NCBI GenBank assembly: GCA_022560025.1
Contig: JAFISE010000015.1
Span: 240,946 to 304,945 of the forward strand
DNA length: 64,000 bases
Reading direction: 5' to 3'
DNA from: Stagonosporopsis chrysanthemi
Taxonomy: Eukaryota > Ascomycota > Dothideomycetes > Pleosporales > Didymellaceae
This document shows, piece after piece, positions 34,416 to 47,001 of this stretch. Positions within the stretch are counted from its first letter, which is position 1. Every line of letters starts with the position of its first letter. Made by a program: the position numbers and the translations under genes. The notes below the pieces were generated by a model. The model worked only from the letters and a program-made list of their open reading frames with translations, was not told the DNA's origin and made no database searches.

Positions 34416-37400
34416 TTACGAGGAGGCAGCCGCCCTCTTAGCGTCCTGAGCCTCCTTGGCAGTCTTTGTAAGACTGTCCAGCTCACCAGACGTCTCGCAC
34501 ATGCTCCTGAAACTGCCACCTTCCTTGGTGATCAACGTATGTGGGTCGCCGAACTCAATGACCTCACCCTTGTCGAGCACCAGAACCTTATCATAGTCAA
34601 TAATCGTCTGCAGGCGATGCGCAATCGTGACTGTGGTGTTCTTGATGAGTCGGATGGTCTCCTGGATCTTGCTGTCGGTTGCGTAGTCAATGGATGCAGT
34701 AGCTTCGTCCATGAGTAGGACCTTCGGCGCTTTGAGGAGCGCACGTGCAAGACAGAGGAGTTGGCGCTGGCCTTGCGAGAGGTTGGATCCAGATTCGCTG
34801 ACAGGCGAGTTGAGGTTGCGGAAGGGGTTCTTGTTGTCTGCTTGCTGGGCGGCTGCGGCTGCCACATCTGTGTCCACGACCTGGCCATTGGGCATGACAA
34901 CAATGGTGTCGTCGCCTGTCTCACCATGTGCCCACTCGCGGTTGGCAAGGATAGAGCCTGGATTGACAGTTGAAGAACCGGTATAGCTGGCGTTGACATC
35001 GGCCACGACAGCACCACTAGTGGGCTTGGGGATCTCGATGGCATTGGGAGGTGTGGCAGCTCCGGTGGGGGTGACAGTGCCTGATGTTGTTGCCGAAGCA
35101 GAAGTGATGAGATGGACCTCGCGGAGCGCCGTGAAGATCTCCTCATCGGTGAACACAGAGAAGGGGTCGAGGTTGCTGCGGACGGTTCCAGTAAACAGCG
35201 TCGGGTCTTGCGGGACCATGACAATGCTCTCGCGCAAGTCTTGAAGCCCGATCAGTCCCACATCGATATCGTCGATAAGAATCTTGCCCTTTTCTGCCTC
35301 CAAAGCACGGAACAGAGCAAGAGCCAATGAACTCTTGCCGGCACCGGTCCTGCCAACAACACCGACCTTCTCGCCAGGCAGAATCTTGAAACTGACATCC
35401 TTCAAGACAAGATCGAAGTCGGGCCTGTAACGTGTACTGTAGTTGATGAACTCGACGGATCCCTTGCTTGGCCAGTTGGAGGGAGGACGTGTCTCTGGAA
35501 TGACCGAAGGAGCCTCCTGATCAACATCGAGGTACTCCTTGACACGTTCGACAGAGTTCATGTTCTGCTCATTGGCTGAGTAGAGACGGACAAACCAGAG
35601 CACGTTCTCCGTGAATGTGACAGCGTAGGTAAGCGCGAGACCGGCAGCACCCGCGTCGATCTTTCCGACGCTCAAGACAACAAATGTACCTGCAAAAAAG
35701 GACACCAAAGCACCGACGACGTCGACTCGGAAAGCGAGCCATCTGTTAGCAGCCCAGAGGTAGATGAATGGCCGGTGCTGAGTGTTGATTTTGGCAAGGT
35801 TCTCGCGAATGAAGCGGCGCTCGTCTCCATAGGCTCGAATGGTGGTCATACCGGAAAGTGTCTCGCCAAACTGCTGGTACAGCGGGCTGCGGTGAACAGA
35901 CTCCAGACGCTTGAGATCGCGGGAAGAGTTAATGTAGAAGCGACCAATCAGGAAGTACAGCACAGAAATGAACACACCGGCGATAAGGAACGCAGGTGTG
36001 ATGACTGAGATAAGAACAACAATGGTGATAATCGAAGCCAGGCAGTGGACCACACCGATAGCGACAGGCGCGACCTCCTGATCGACGGATTCGATATCTT
36101 TGGAGAACCTGTTCATGAGCTGTCCAAGAGGCGTCTGATCGAAGAATCGGAACTTGGCATGTGTCACCTTCTGAATGAGTCGCTCGTGAACGCGTCGAGA
36201 CGCAGCGAGAGAGCCGCCGAAAAGGAACCCTTCGCGGAGGAAGGTGATGAACATGAAAATCAGGCCTAGAATGGCATAGATGACGAGGAAGTAGGTCGAG
36301 TCGACACCGGAACCGTCTGAACTTCCGAATGTGGTCTGCATGGATGAGCTGTAAATGTAGGACTTCTCCTCTGGCTGGTTCATGAACGGAATGTTCCAGC
36401 TGCAAGTACCGCTGTTCAAGCAAGTGCCAGACCCGAACATAGTTGGCGCATGTGTGATGGGCGAGCGGTTGTGGTGGCCCATGGTCGCGTACTCCTTATC
36501 CGCATACGCGTTCGCCCATGTTCGAATCCAGACGTTTGTCGAAACGGATGATATCTGCTGCGCGACAAAAGCAATAGAAGCTCCAACCCAGTAGTACCAT
36601 GGGCCCATCGCCTTCAGGTACATCAGGATGATGCTCAACTTCACACCACCTTCTGCCTTGGTCTCCTCCATACCGTTGTTGGCGCTCTTCTTAGGATCTT
36701 TGCCATCCGTCTTGCCATTCGCAGTACTGTTGGTATGGCTAACTTCGCCATCAGCCTCCTCGCCGCCGACATCGGAAGGTACACGAGAAGGTGGCGTCGA
36801 AGCGCCTCGAGAAGCTGGGGTAGATTTGGCGACTTCTTCTGTAAGCTTTCCGGAGTCGATGACCTCGTCCGCAGTTCCTTGGGTGACAATTCGGCCGTTC
36901 TCAAGAACAACGGCGAACTCGGCGTAAGGCAGACACAGGCTGACGTTATGCGTAACGAGGATGCATGTCCGGTTGAGCATAAGCTGACCGTTGAGAGCGT
37001 AATCGAAGATCCACTTGGCGGTGTGCGAGTCGACAGCGCTGAGCACATCATCCAGGAGCACGTGGCGTGCCTTACTGTACATCGCACGAGCGAGGGAGAT
37101 ACGCTGCTTCTGGCCTCCGGAGAGCGTGACACCCTTCTCTCCAACAATAGTCTCGTCACCGCCATCCAGAATCTCAAGATCGCGCTTCAAAGAGCAGGCC
37201 ACGATGACCTCCTCGTACCTTTGTGGGTCCCAGTCGCCTGCAAACACGATGTTGTCTTTGACCGTACCATTGACTAGCCAGGCTTGCTGTGCGCAGTAAG
37301 CAACGCTTTCAAGAAGACCGGTTTCAGGGTCGGGTCGGAGGTCTTCGCGGCTGACACCTCCGGGCAGGTAAACGTCTCCTTTCAGCTTTGTCATTTCGCC

Positions 37401-39789
37401 AAGTAGAGCCATAAGCAGAGAAGTCTTTCCAGAGCCGGTAGGTCCAACGACAACATTGAGGTGTCCAACCTTAAACTTGATATCGATATCCATCAGCTTG
37501 AAGGCATCAGCAGCAGCCTGGTCCTTCATATCCTTGCCGCCCCAGCTGAAGGTACCCTTGTTGAATCCAATGACTGACTGGCCGTTCTCATCCTTCTCCT
37601 TCGTCGTCAATTGCGAGTACTTCTCAGTCTCGGGCTCGTTCAGATACTCCTCGATACGATCGACCGAGACCCTCGACTCTTGGACGTGGGCGACCATGTC
37701 AGCCAGTTGGTCGAGCGGGATCCTGAGAATCTGGAAAAGCGATAGTGCTGTGAATGCAACAGAGGGAATCAAAGCCTTGTGCTCAACGTTGGTGTACACG
37801 AAGAAGGAAAGGAAAGTGATGAAGACTGGCGATCCAGACCAGATGGTCGCTGCTATCGCCCACAGGATATATCTCCGGCGGAGATGCTTGAGCTCAACAT
37901 AACGCTTCTCGTTGACAAGACCAATGAACCGCTGCTCCCAAGCAAAGAACTTGATGATGCGGATGTTGGTCAGAACCTCGTTGGTGGTGTGGATACGGGC
38001 ATCGGTGGCCGCCAAGATGAGCTTCTGGATCTTGGAGAACTGGCTAGCAACATACATGTTTATTGGCAGGAGGATGACCATCATGCCGATGCCAGCAATA
38101 CTACTGTAGCCGAGGATGTTGTAGAGCAGAACGACGGCGACCACGACTTGAACAGGGGTGTTGGCCCACAAGAAATGTAGGTACGCGCAAATCTCGCTGA
38201 CCTTGAAAGCATCAACAGCCATGAGGTTAATAATGGCTCCAGTAGTGACTTGAGCATCGGACTCGGGTTTGGTGTTGTCCTCTTGGTTTTGCTTCGGTCC
38301 TTCAGTAGGCATCTTCTTCTTCTTCCTGCCCCAGGTCATCATCCTCTTGATCGTGCCCTGTTTCTTGCCATCGTATTCTTCGTCTGTCTTCTTCTTTTCT
38401 TCACCCAGGACCTTATCGGTAGTTGCTGCGGCTCTACGCTTCAGCGCCTTGCCGTAAATTTCTCCGATGATAATCGCGCGCAGGCGGATGCAAATCTTGC
38501 GGCCAATCCATAGTGCCTGCCCATCAGCGAGCGCAGACAGACAACCAGAAACGAAGAGAAGAAGAACGTAGAACCATGCTGCGTTCTGTGGTGTCTGGCT
38601 TGGTGCCTCAACGTATTCCAGAATGGCTTTCAGAAGAAGTGTGGGCGCGAAGGTGAGGAATCCAGACATGGCAGCCCAACCAGCTTGGATCAGAAGACCG
38701 CGCTTGAAGTAGCCCAAAAGATGGTAGGCCAACTGCGTTGTGCGCTTGACTTGGCGGTAGTTGGAAATGACAGCTGCTGCTTTGTCTTTTGGCGCGAGGT
38801 TCCACACATCCGACAGCTCGTATGTCTTCTTGTATCCAGTCCAGACAATCGAATCCACCCAGCTAAAGGTCGCAAGCGAAAATACGCTGGCGATTGGTTC
38901 CCTCGCAGGCAGAATGTCGCCTTCGTACTCCAATTCCACAGCCTTGTTGCCCTTGCGAGTCGACAGCGAAATGAAGAACAACAACGAGACAAGGGCGAAA
39001 TCGGCGATGGCAAGCTGTTGCTGGACGTCGGATCGTGGGTGAATAATGGCGGATCGGAAGAGCAGGGCGGAGAGGACCCATTGGAAGCCGTAGATGAATG
39101 CGGTGTGATACCACAATTTCGGGAACGACCACTTGCTCGTGCTAGAGAACAGCAGGCGCAGCGAGGCAAGCGTGGCAACGTACGACCAGACGGCGATATT
39201 GGAGATTGCCGCCGTCCTGCCGCGTCGACCCCAGGCGTTTGTGAAGAAGATAGCAACATGAACAGCCAGCTGCGCCAACACAGCCGCCTCTTCCAAAACA
39301 ACAATTGTTACTTCTCCACGCGGTCTGGTCACGGCGGTTGTAGACATGGTCTGGCGACTGATAGTAGGTTGGAGCAGCGCAGTCTGCTCATTGCGGTCGA
39401 ACTCGTCTTCAGAATCGCTGTCTGCTGCATCGCCGTCGTAGTTGGGACTTCGGAATGACCAGACGTGGCGAGGATCTTCGAGAACCGAGTAGGCGTGGTA
39501 ATACCGGGTGGTCTTGACGGCGAAGTACAGCTGTACTAGGAGGTAGATAGCGGACACGCCACAAGCGAAAAGAGGGAATAATGTCGAAAGATAGCTGTGC
39601 GACCGTCAGCATGTGGTCTGGTGTGTCTTGAGGCGAAGCGACGAGGCATGCTGCTGGACCGCAGTACTGGTTCTACCACCCACAACAATTGCGGACGGTC
39701 GTCGTAAACACTGGGAATACTCACTCCAATTCAAAGCACCTCGAAAAATCGTCCCTGGCCCAAACCGGGCCTCTGCAGTGGGCGAACAT
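34416..39789 (-). CDS. ABC transporter, ABCC/MRP family, Ybt1/Vmr1-like
   Basis: Probable vacuolar exporter of bile-acid-like, pigment or conjugated substrates. Two exons (39789-39725, 39594-34416) give 1747 aa; the second is 5.2 kb without an intron. An N-terminal membrane region (TMD0) comes first, then two TMD-NBD halves. NBD1: GPTGSGKTS near residue 740, LSGGQKQR near 846, and LLDDVLSAVD, where Asp replaces the catalytic Glu as in other ABCC proteins. NBD2: GRTGAGKSS near 1436, LSQGQRQ near 1627, and MDEATASID. A low-complexity insert of about 85 residues separates REVHLI from the NBD2 signature. The small first exon (MFAHCRGPVWARDDF) is inferred from frame and its GTGAGT donor. Confidence 0.93.
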
Positions 39790-41298
39790 GGCGCTGCCTG
39801 TCTGTGAACGGCCGGCGATGGTGTCCGCAGAGATTCCACAACAGCTCCCAAACTCTACACTGGCTATCGGTAGCTATAAACTAGCATTGAAGGAGCCCGG
39901 CGGCGCGTTGGCGAGGAGATTTCCAGGGGGACTCTGCGCTATGTAAACAAACACCTGTCAAATGTGCCTGGGTGATCGCTGCTCGTGGGAAGGTGAGCGT
40001 CGGCCACTTCACTAGCGGAGCAAGCCTTTCGCACTGACGTTCACGCGCCGGATGCAGTGTGATGTAATCCGCAGTGCCGCCGCCGTTAGAATGCACGGCC
40101 CTATTCAGATTAGATACCGTGAGCCAGATCGATCTTCGAGCCTCCGTCTCCGTCAGGGTAAAAGATGGAATGAAGAAAGCTGGAATCGAGGGTGTGTCTG
40201 TACCTGGATGCAGACACCTGCCACATTCACACACTCGCGGACTAGGGCCCACTGCGTCTTCACCGCTCTGAGTCACTGTCATCGTTACGAGTAACCGCTG
40301 CGCGGAAAGCGATGCACGAGCGGTCCAGCAGCCGTCCATCTCGAGTTAGAGCTGTGCCATCTGCGCGTAGCTTACCGGCGATCGATGGTGCGTTTGGCGC
40401 CCACCAGCACGCTATCGAGCAGGCACACTGAAGGCTACTCTGGGAAGGTACTCCCGTTAATGGTACACTTCGCGAAGACTCAATTTGGATTCCTCGAGAC
40501 GCTTATCAGCGTTCGCGTATCGCAGCGATCTCATAGCAGCCAATCGCGCAAAGCTGCAACGCGCTGATTGCTTGATTGTCGATGTGGATCCGGGGTAGGC
40601 CAGCATTTGCCTTAAGCGACCCTCAAAGTGCACCAATATCGTGTGAGGAAGCTCGAAGATGATACTGCGTCACTGTGCAGGTTGCAGCATGGTTGGTTGC
40701 CATGTCTTACAGTAGCTTTACTTCTCGTGATGCAGCTGCACGTGTCAGCTGTGCTCGGTCTTATTTCCAAGTGACAACGCGCAAGCCTGGAGGGTGTAAC
40801 CATGGAAGCACTTGCGCATGATGTGATCTGCTCTCTCTTTGGTCCACCGCCCTTTTCGCCAATCTGCGCAAGACTGCACGTAGTTCGCAGCGCACATCTG
40901 GCACGCCTGGACATTGATTACGCGGTGTTACTCTGGTCACGATGCTGCATTGTTGGCTGCGTTCCCAACGTCTGATATGTCCAACCAAAGCGGCTGGCGC
41001 GGATAAGAGTGGCTCTCGACTGCAGACCCGCCAGACATGGTGTGCATCGACATCATACTCAGCGCAGCACAGCTCTTGGTCTAGGATAGAATTTACTACT
41101 CTGATGGTCAAGGTAGAAGGGCAAGTACGAGATGAGCCACCTTCAACAATGGCTCACGCCCTTGTAGTCTTGGGCTTAGTCACCGAAGTGCCTAGAAGGG
41201 CGCAGCCCACGCCATTGAATGTTGGATCGAACCAAATGTGAACTTTAATTTTGAAATCGTTCTCGATATTTACAATGCTAACAAAAGGGATCGAATCT
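39790..41298. other. 1.5-kb intergenic region upstream of the ABC transporter
   Basis: The longest gap of the window. It contains the promoter of the ABC transporter and the 3' UTR of NDUFA12. ORFs of 100-150 codons (39881-40339 and 40761-41111, both minus) show no motif, membrane pattern or splice partners. I see no repeat or RNA gene. Confidence 0.4.
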
Positions 41299-42044
41299 CT
41301 ACTGGCGCGCCTTGACGGTGGGTGTCCATGCAGAGTACTTATTCTTGACTCTGCAATGTTGTCAGTATCCACAGACGTCCCATGTACGCTCTTACGTACG
41401 TGCTGTATGGCTTGTATCCTGAACGGCTCCAGGTGAGGGTGGGCCTGTGCTCTTTTGGCTCCCATACACGGACTTCACGCTGGAGAAGCTTGTCCTCGGC
41501 AGGCGACTTATCAACCATGTATGACATCCATGCGTGCCAGCCAGGCTCGATCTGAGAACTGCGCAATTGTTAGCCTGGGTCGGTTGCCCTGTCCCAATGC
41601 CAACTGACGGGTCGAATTCGTGGTCCTTGTAGTCCACCCAGCGGGTCCTCACTACCGAGTGTCAATTGCCTTTCCCTATGCGGTGATCAATGTTGCTCTT
41701 ACGGGGGAGCTCCTCGGCAAGGTTCTCGTAGAATTTGTTGCCGTACTTGTCGAGACCGATGAAGGTTCCAGCCTTGGTGTCACCTGCGCCTTGTCAACCC
41801 ACTGCCTATCGTGCCGTGCTATTCATTGAAAGCGTACCGATGTACTAGAGGTGCGCACATCCTCGGTCAGTCGTGTCTGCACAGGGTAATCGAACCGTGG
41901 GGTCGAATGCGTACCTGCATTTGGTGGCCATATTCCTGTGGAAGAAGGTCAATTAGCGCTGCAAACTGCACAGAAGCTGCGGATCACACATACCTTGAAG
42001 CCGATCTTGCGCAGGTTGCGCAGCGTCCTCAAAAGTGTCGACAT
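41299..42044 (-). CDS. NDUFA12: mitochondrial complex I accessory subunit NDUFA12 (B17.2)
   Basis: Accessory subunit at the peripheral arm of NADH:ubiquinone oxidoreductase. Seven exons (42044-41994, 41935-41915, 41844-41838, 41783-41703, 41651-41605, 41551-41400, 41350-41299) give 136 aa, the usual fungal length. It is easily missed because no exon exceeds 152 nt. Conserved blocks: KEYGHQMQYIGDTKAGT, IGLDKYGNKFYEN, LRTRWVDYKDHEFDPS, IEPGWHAWMSYMVDKSP and EHRPTLTWSRSGYKPYST. Exon 2 is 21 nt and exon 3 only 7 nt; both are flanked by GTACGC donors and AG acceptors and are required to keep the frame. Confidence 0.93.
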
Positions 42045-42226
42045 GGCGGCGTTGTATGTCTCGTTCGTGTCGACCAGTCGTGTAGAGTTGATTGACGACG
42101 CCGCCAAGGCGTGGCCGGTGCTTCTTCTTCTGGACTAGGCTGAGGGCCCTTGCTCGTCCATGAGCATCAAAACTTCACGAGCCAGCACGACGAAAACAAC
42201 GTCGAAATATACCGTCGCAGATCAAT
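42045..42226. promoter_or_regulatory. short bidirectional promoter, NDUFA12 / PGS1
   Basis: Only 182 bp separate the divergent start codons of two nuclear genes for mitochondrial proteins. This makes a shared promoter likely (inference); I could not assign specific factor sites. Confidence 0.55.
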
Positions 42227-44158
42227 ATGATAATAAGAGGGTGTCTAAGAGTGCAGCTTCCTAGAGTTGTCGCAAAAAGGACTTTCAGAACATTCGCCCC
42301 GCCGACGAAGATGGCAAGCCGATATTCGACAGCAAATGCACCTCCTATGGCTACATCAGTACCGCAAAGTCAAGCTTCTATGCTTGCTACCATTACAACG
42401 GACCTGGATAAGATAGCACCAAGATTTGAGATGCAGCCAGATCAGATCACGATCATCCAAACACCAGCCGAATTTTATGAGACGCTCAAAGTAGGTCGAA
42501 ATCGTTTCCTTGTGGTCTCCTCTTCCTGATCACTTGTTCATTCTTTCTTGTTGCAATCGTCATGATTTCTTTCACAGTGTGGTTACATTGTGTTCAAATT
42601 TCTGTCTGGATGTGATGTACATACCCTGTACTGCATCGACGTTTTATGACGGCCGGGATGGGAAGCATGCCTGGCAAGTTGCCACCGTATAGCATCTAGC
42701 TTCGGGTCCAACGCTGCACAACATGCTCTACGTATGCCAGACTCAGCACCAGTTCCATAGATCACAGCGAATGCTAAGAATATGCAGGCCAAGATATCCA
42801 AGGCTCAGCGTCGGGTCTACCTCTCGACGTTGTACATCGGCAAGACAGAGCACGAACTCATCTCGACTGTCCGTGAAGCTCTTCAGAACAACCCCAACCT
42901 GCATGTATCCTTCCTCACCGACTCTCTTCGTGGCACGCGTGAGACGCCAGACCCTTCAAGCGCATCACTCCTCGCGCCCCTGATCTCCGAATTTGGTGCA
43001 GACCGAGTAGAAGTGCGTATGTACCACACACCCAACCTCACCGGCCTGCGGAAGAAGTACATCCCTCGCCGCATCAACGAAGGCTGGGGACTGCAGCATA
43101 TGAAGCTGTACGGTATGGACGATGAGATCATCATGTCCGGCGCAAACCTAAGTTCAGACTACTTCACGAACCGCCAGGACCGATACCATCTCTTCCGCTC
43201 CAAGGACTTGACAGACTACTTCGCCAAGATACATGATGGCGTCGCACAACTCTCCTTCGACATTCAACCCTCCGACAAAGAAGGCTCAGGCGGCTACGCC
43301 ATGACTTGGCCAACCAGCAATCCCGCCCCTTCGCCGCTCGAATCGCCCTCGAACTTCAAAGCCAGCGCATCAAAACATCTCAGCCACCTCCTCACGCCCT
43401 CCAACTCCCCTTCCCGCCCCGTCTCCACAGCTCAAAGCACAACAACCATCTACCCCGTCCTCTCCCTCGTCCCCCTCCTCAACACATCCACCGAGCTCCC
43501 CGCCCTAACCACGATCCTCACCTCGCTGACCCGCCCCCCCTTTACCGGCTCATACTGGACTTTCACAGCCGGCTACTTCAACATGACATCTTCTTTCCGG
43601 CGGCTCCTTCTCTCCACAAACCCCGCGCACGGCACAGTCCTCACCGCGCACCCTTTCGCCAACGGCTTCTACGGCAGCAAAGGCGTAAGCGGCATGTTGC
43701 CAGACGCATACACGCACCTCGCCAAGACCTTCCTGCGGAAAGTGAAGCACTCGGGGCTGAGCTCGCACATCACGCTGAAGGAATGGCGGTTCGGGAAGGT
43801 GGGCGAGGAAGGCGGGTGGACGTACCATGCCAAGGGGCTGTGGGTGTCGTTCCCCTCCTTGTCGGCAGCGACTGCTGCGCCCGCCGACGCGGAGCCCGCG
43901 ACCCGGGAACACCCTTGTCTCACCGTCGTCGGCAGCAGCAACTACACCAAGCGCTCGTACGAGCTCGATCTCGAAGCCAACGTCATCATTGCGACGTCGG
44001 ACGCGGGGCTGCGGCACAGGCTGGGCGAGGAGGTGCAGTGGTTGAACGAGCATGCGCAGCCTGTGACGGAGGCGGAGTTTGAGAAGCCGGAGCGCAAGGT
44101 GTCGTTGAGTGTTAGGCTGAGTATGTGGGCTGTGAGGGTGCTGGGTGGTGCATTGTAG
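42227..44158 (+). CDS. PGS1: CDP-diacylglycerol-glycerol-3-phosphate 3-phosphatidyltransferase (PGP synthase)
   Basis: First committed step of cardiolipin synthesis in the mitochondrial inner membrane. Two exons (42227-42490, 42788-44158) give 544 aa. The N-terminus is basic and Ser/Thr-rich (RVVAKRTFRTFAPPTKMASR), as for a mitochondrial presequence. Phospholipase D superfamily motifs: first HKD at HMKLYGMDDEIIMSGANLSS; second HAKGLWVSF followed by GSSNYTKRSYELDLE. Joining ETLK to AKISKAQRRVYLSTLYIG restores the conserved strand. The 297-nt intron is by far the longest certain one here and seems to hide no exon. Confidence 0.95.
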
Positions 44159-44699
44159 GATGCTTGGGATTGTGAGGTACGGGGTGGACGGGGTGTTTGG
44201 GTTTGAGTTGTAGCATCACGTGTAGGATTGTTGTTGTATTATAGTAGAGAGTGTCATTCCGGCATAGTAATAGACTAGTTGAGACCATCTGAACGCACAT
44301 TTGTGGGGTTTCATCATATTTTGAAGCTACATATCATTCCCAAGTACAAAGTAATGAGCCGTGATGCGCATCATTGAATCCCCAGCCTTGAGGTGCAGTT
44401 ACCTTCCGTATTCATCTACTGATCTTACTTAGTCCCCGAGAGATACCCGATGAAGAGTATCCTCTTGCGGGTTACAACCCGAGACCAAGCTACCTGCCAA
44501 TCCAAAGGCTGCACCAAAGCGCTTCTGAGCTACGGGGCTTCAATGAGCACATCGGCCTCCAAACAATCCGCTGAACATTGCCTCCAGACGCTGAACGAAG
44601 CGGTTGATGTCGAGACTCGCGTTGAGTGCAGCCACTACCGCTGGCACTGGCCGAAGTTCGGGGCCATGAGCAGCGGGCCCTCCCCAATCGAACAACTAG
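44159..44699. other. convergent 3' region between PGS1 and the RBR ligase
   Basis: 541 bp between facing stop codons; both 3' UTRs. No gene or repeat recognised. Confidence 0.4.
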
Positions 44700-46061
44700 C
44701 TAATCCGTTCTACCTCCCGGGAACGGGTGTACCATCATGCCACTCACAGGTCGACGTGCCGCACCTGGTGGAGGTTGAGGAGGACGATCAGCGTGAAGGA
44801 CACCGTTGACGACTTGCATGCCGGGAGGGATTTGAAGGTGCGGTCCGGGAACGCGGCCAGCATCTCGGGCCTGACGCGCGCGCTCGAAGAGGACGACGAC
44901 TTGAGCGGCGGTCAAGTTCTCGTCGACAAAGTTGCCGATGTCGTTCGCGATCATAGGACGATGTTGCGAGCATGTCTCCGCGTGGTCGTCGACACGGCCC
45001 GAGAAGTTGCCGAGACACTCCCAGCAGAAGTTGTGGCGGCATTGCTGGCCTGTTGTTTGTCAGTATCAAGAGCTCGTGAATACCTGCAGATCAAACAAGT
45101 GGAATTACAGGTCATGTGGTTGCAGCCACCTCGCTTCTCGATGTTGACGCCGCACATCGGGCAAGGCTTTGCGCCCATCTCTTTGATAGCGTTCTCTGAC
45201 TGCTTGTCCTCGTGCTGCTTCACGCTGTCGCAGGAGCTAGAGTGCCACGGGCGGCTGCAAGACAGGCAGAGCGCATGTTCGCAGTCAGGGCAGCTAACCT
45301 TGACACTGCCCTTCTCCTCAGCTTCGGTCTTCGCCTTGATGTCGGTGCTGGACGCCTTGAGCTCGCTATCGCAGTCTTCAATAGAGAAGTAGGTGCCACA
45401 CGCCGGGTTCAAGCAAGCAATGTACGAGGGGTCGGCAGCGAGATAGTGCTTGGTTATGGCAGTGTCCCAACTATTCATGTTAGAATTTATTTAGAAACAG
45501 ACCGCTTGATACTTACGTCTTGAAGAGAGCGGGTGACAAGACCGCCTTCAGCTGCTCGTGATTAATCGCTGCCTCGCAACCAGGGAAGACACAAGTCAGA
45601 TGAGCCTCTTTGAGCTGGCGATCCGAGATCTTGGTCTTGATCAGCTTCTTGACGCATGAGTTGCAGACACTCTCGAAGTGTTCGCAAACGCCGTGGAGGC
45701 TGGATGCTCGGAAGCACCCTTTCGCGCCTTTGATGTTTGCGCACAGAACACACTCGGCCTTGAGTGGTCGCGCTTTCTGAACTTTCTTCGGCGGCGAAGT
45801 GCGCTTGATGACCTTCTTGCGATCTAGCTTGGGCTTCGCAGAGCTCTTCGACTTGATGAAACGGCCTTGGGCGTCGCGGGCAGGCTTGGGCGCATCATTC
45901 TCTTTGCCCTCCATATCACGCGTGTCAGTCGTCTCAGGTGGTGGCGTTGACTCTTCGAGGAGGATATGATTGCGCGCTGTACCAGCCCGACCGTTAGGCC
46001 TACGAGTTCGGTAGTCCACGCGGCGCTCTGCTCGGGCATCTAGACGCGTAAAGGGTGCCAT
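44700..46061 (-). CDS. RBR-type (RING-IBR-RING) E3 ubiquitin ligase
   Basis: Probable ubiquitin ligase of unknown target. Three exons (46061-45517, 45470-45109, 45049-44700) give 418 aa. A basic, disordered N-terminus of about 105 residues precedes RING1 (CVLCANIKG...CNSCVKKLI...CVFPGCEA). The IBR follows (CLNPACGTYF...CPDCEHALCLSC). The last intron splits RING2; splicing gives CPMCGVNIEKRGGCNHMTC then QQCRHNFCWECLG. The Cys within GGCNHMTC is at the place of the catalytic residue in this class. The proline-rich tail ends VHPFPGGRTD. Confidence 0.92.
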
Positions 46062-47001
46062 GGTTTAAGTGAAAAGGTGCTATTGAGGTCGCGGTTGAGT
46101 ACGACGTGGTTGAGCGGTGATGTGGTTAAGACATGCAGGCAGCCAACCGAGATTATGCTTTATGCATGGTCCGCGCGGAGAAAGACAGTGAAAGCGTTTG
46201 CCGTCGCTCTTATCGTGGAAGCATAGTGAAGTGAGAGTGCGACAAGGTTGCTGAACTATTTCCCAGGCCCACAGGTCGCACAAGAGGATGTATGAGAAGT
46301 GAGAGCGTGGCCAGCCAGAGCGAAAACAAGTCTGGCACCACAATAGCTATGCGAAGCAGCACAAATCGAAGTTTGACATAGCCAGTCCAGGACTATGCAG
46401 CCTACCTGAACATTAGGAAATTGAATTGTCGGACGGTAACACTGAGTGGCTCCAGAGTCGTACTCCGATGCATGTTGCCAGCAGCGCGTTTGCATTTCAC
46501 CCTGGACGGAGGCATTCTATTGGATATCGCACGCGAAGCCCGCAGCCATGGCGGGTCTGGATGTAAACTTGCACTTTGTCCTTGGGTCGACGCGTCGTGT
46601 TGTTCAACGTAATGTGCGGCTATGACTGTAGGTGGTTGAAATTGGCTGTCGCACTGGGAGCAGTGACGTAAACGCCATTTCCATGTCCTTAAAAGGAAAG
46701 AGTCACGAAACATACACATGAGGGTATCAACCAAAGTTTTCCATTCATAATACCAGGCAACTCAGAAAGCCTTTTATGGAAAAGCAGAAGCCTCGCTTTG
46801 TAGTGCAGTGTAGACGGAACTCAGCTGTGCTGTGTTGCAGCGCAGTTGACACTGAAGGTCCACTGCGGAAAATCGACCACCGCACCGACTCAAATAATCG
46901 TACAGAGTGCCTTCATGATGCTGTGGCCAATTTTAAGATGCGTTTTCTGCGAGCGTGAGAGACACCATCCAATCCGCCAACATCTCGTGTTCGACATCTT
47001 C
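46062..47001. other. intergenic region, RBR promoter and 3' end of the repeat protein
   Basis: 940 bp. Short ORFs on both strands lack motifs. No RNA gene or mobile element was recognised. Confidence 0.4.

Noticed and set aside
38685..39458. 257-codon plus-strand ORF
   Set aside because: Antisense to the ABC transporter exon; no domain.
39881..40339. 152-codon minus-strand ORF in the ABC transporter upstream region
   Set aside because: No recognisable motif, no splice partner, low-complexity mix of residues; likely leader/promoter DNA.
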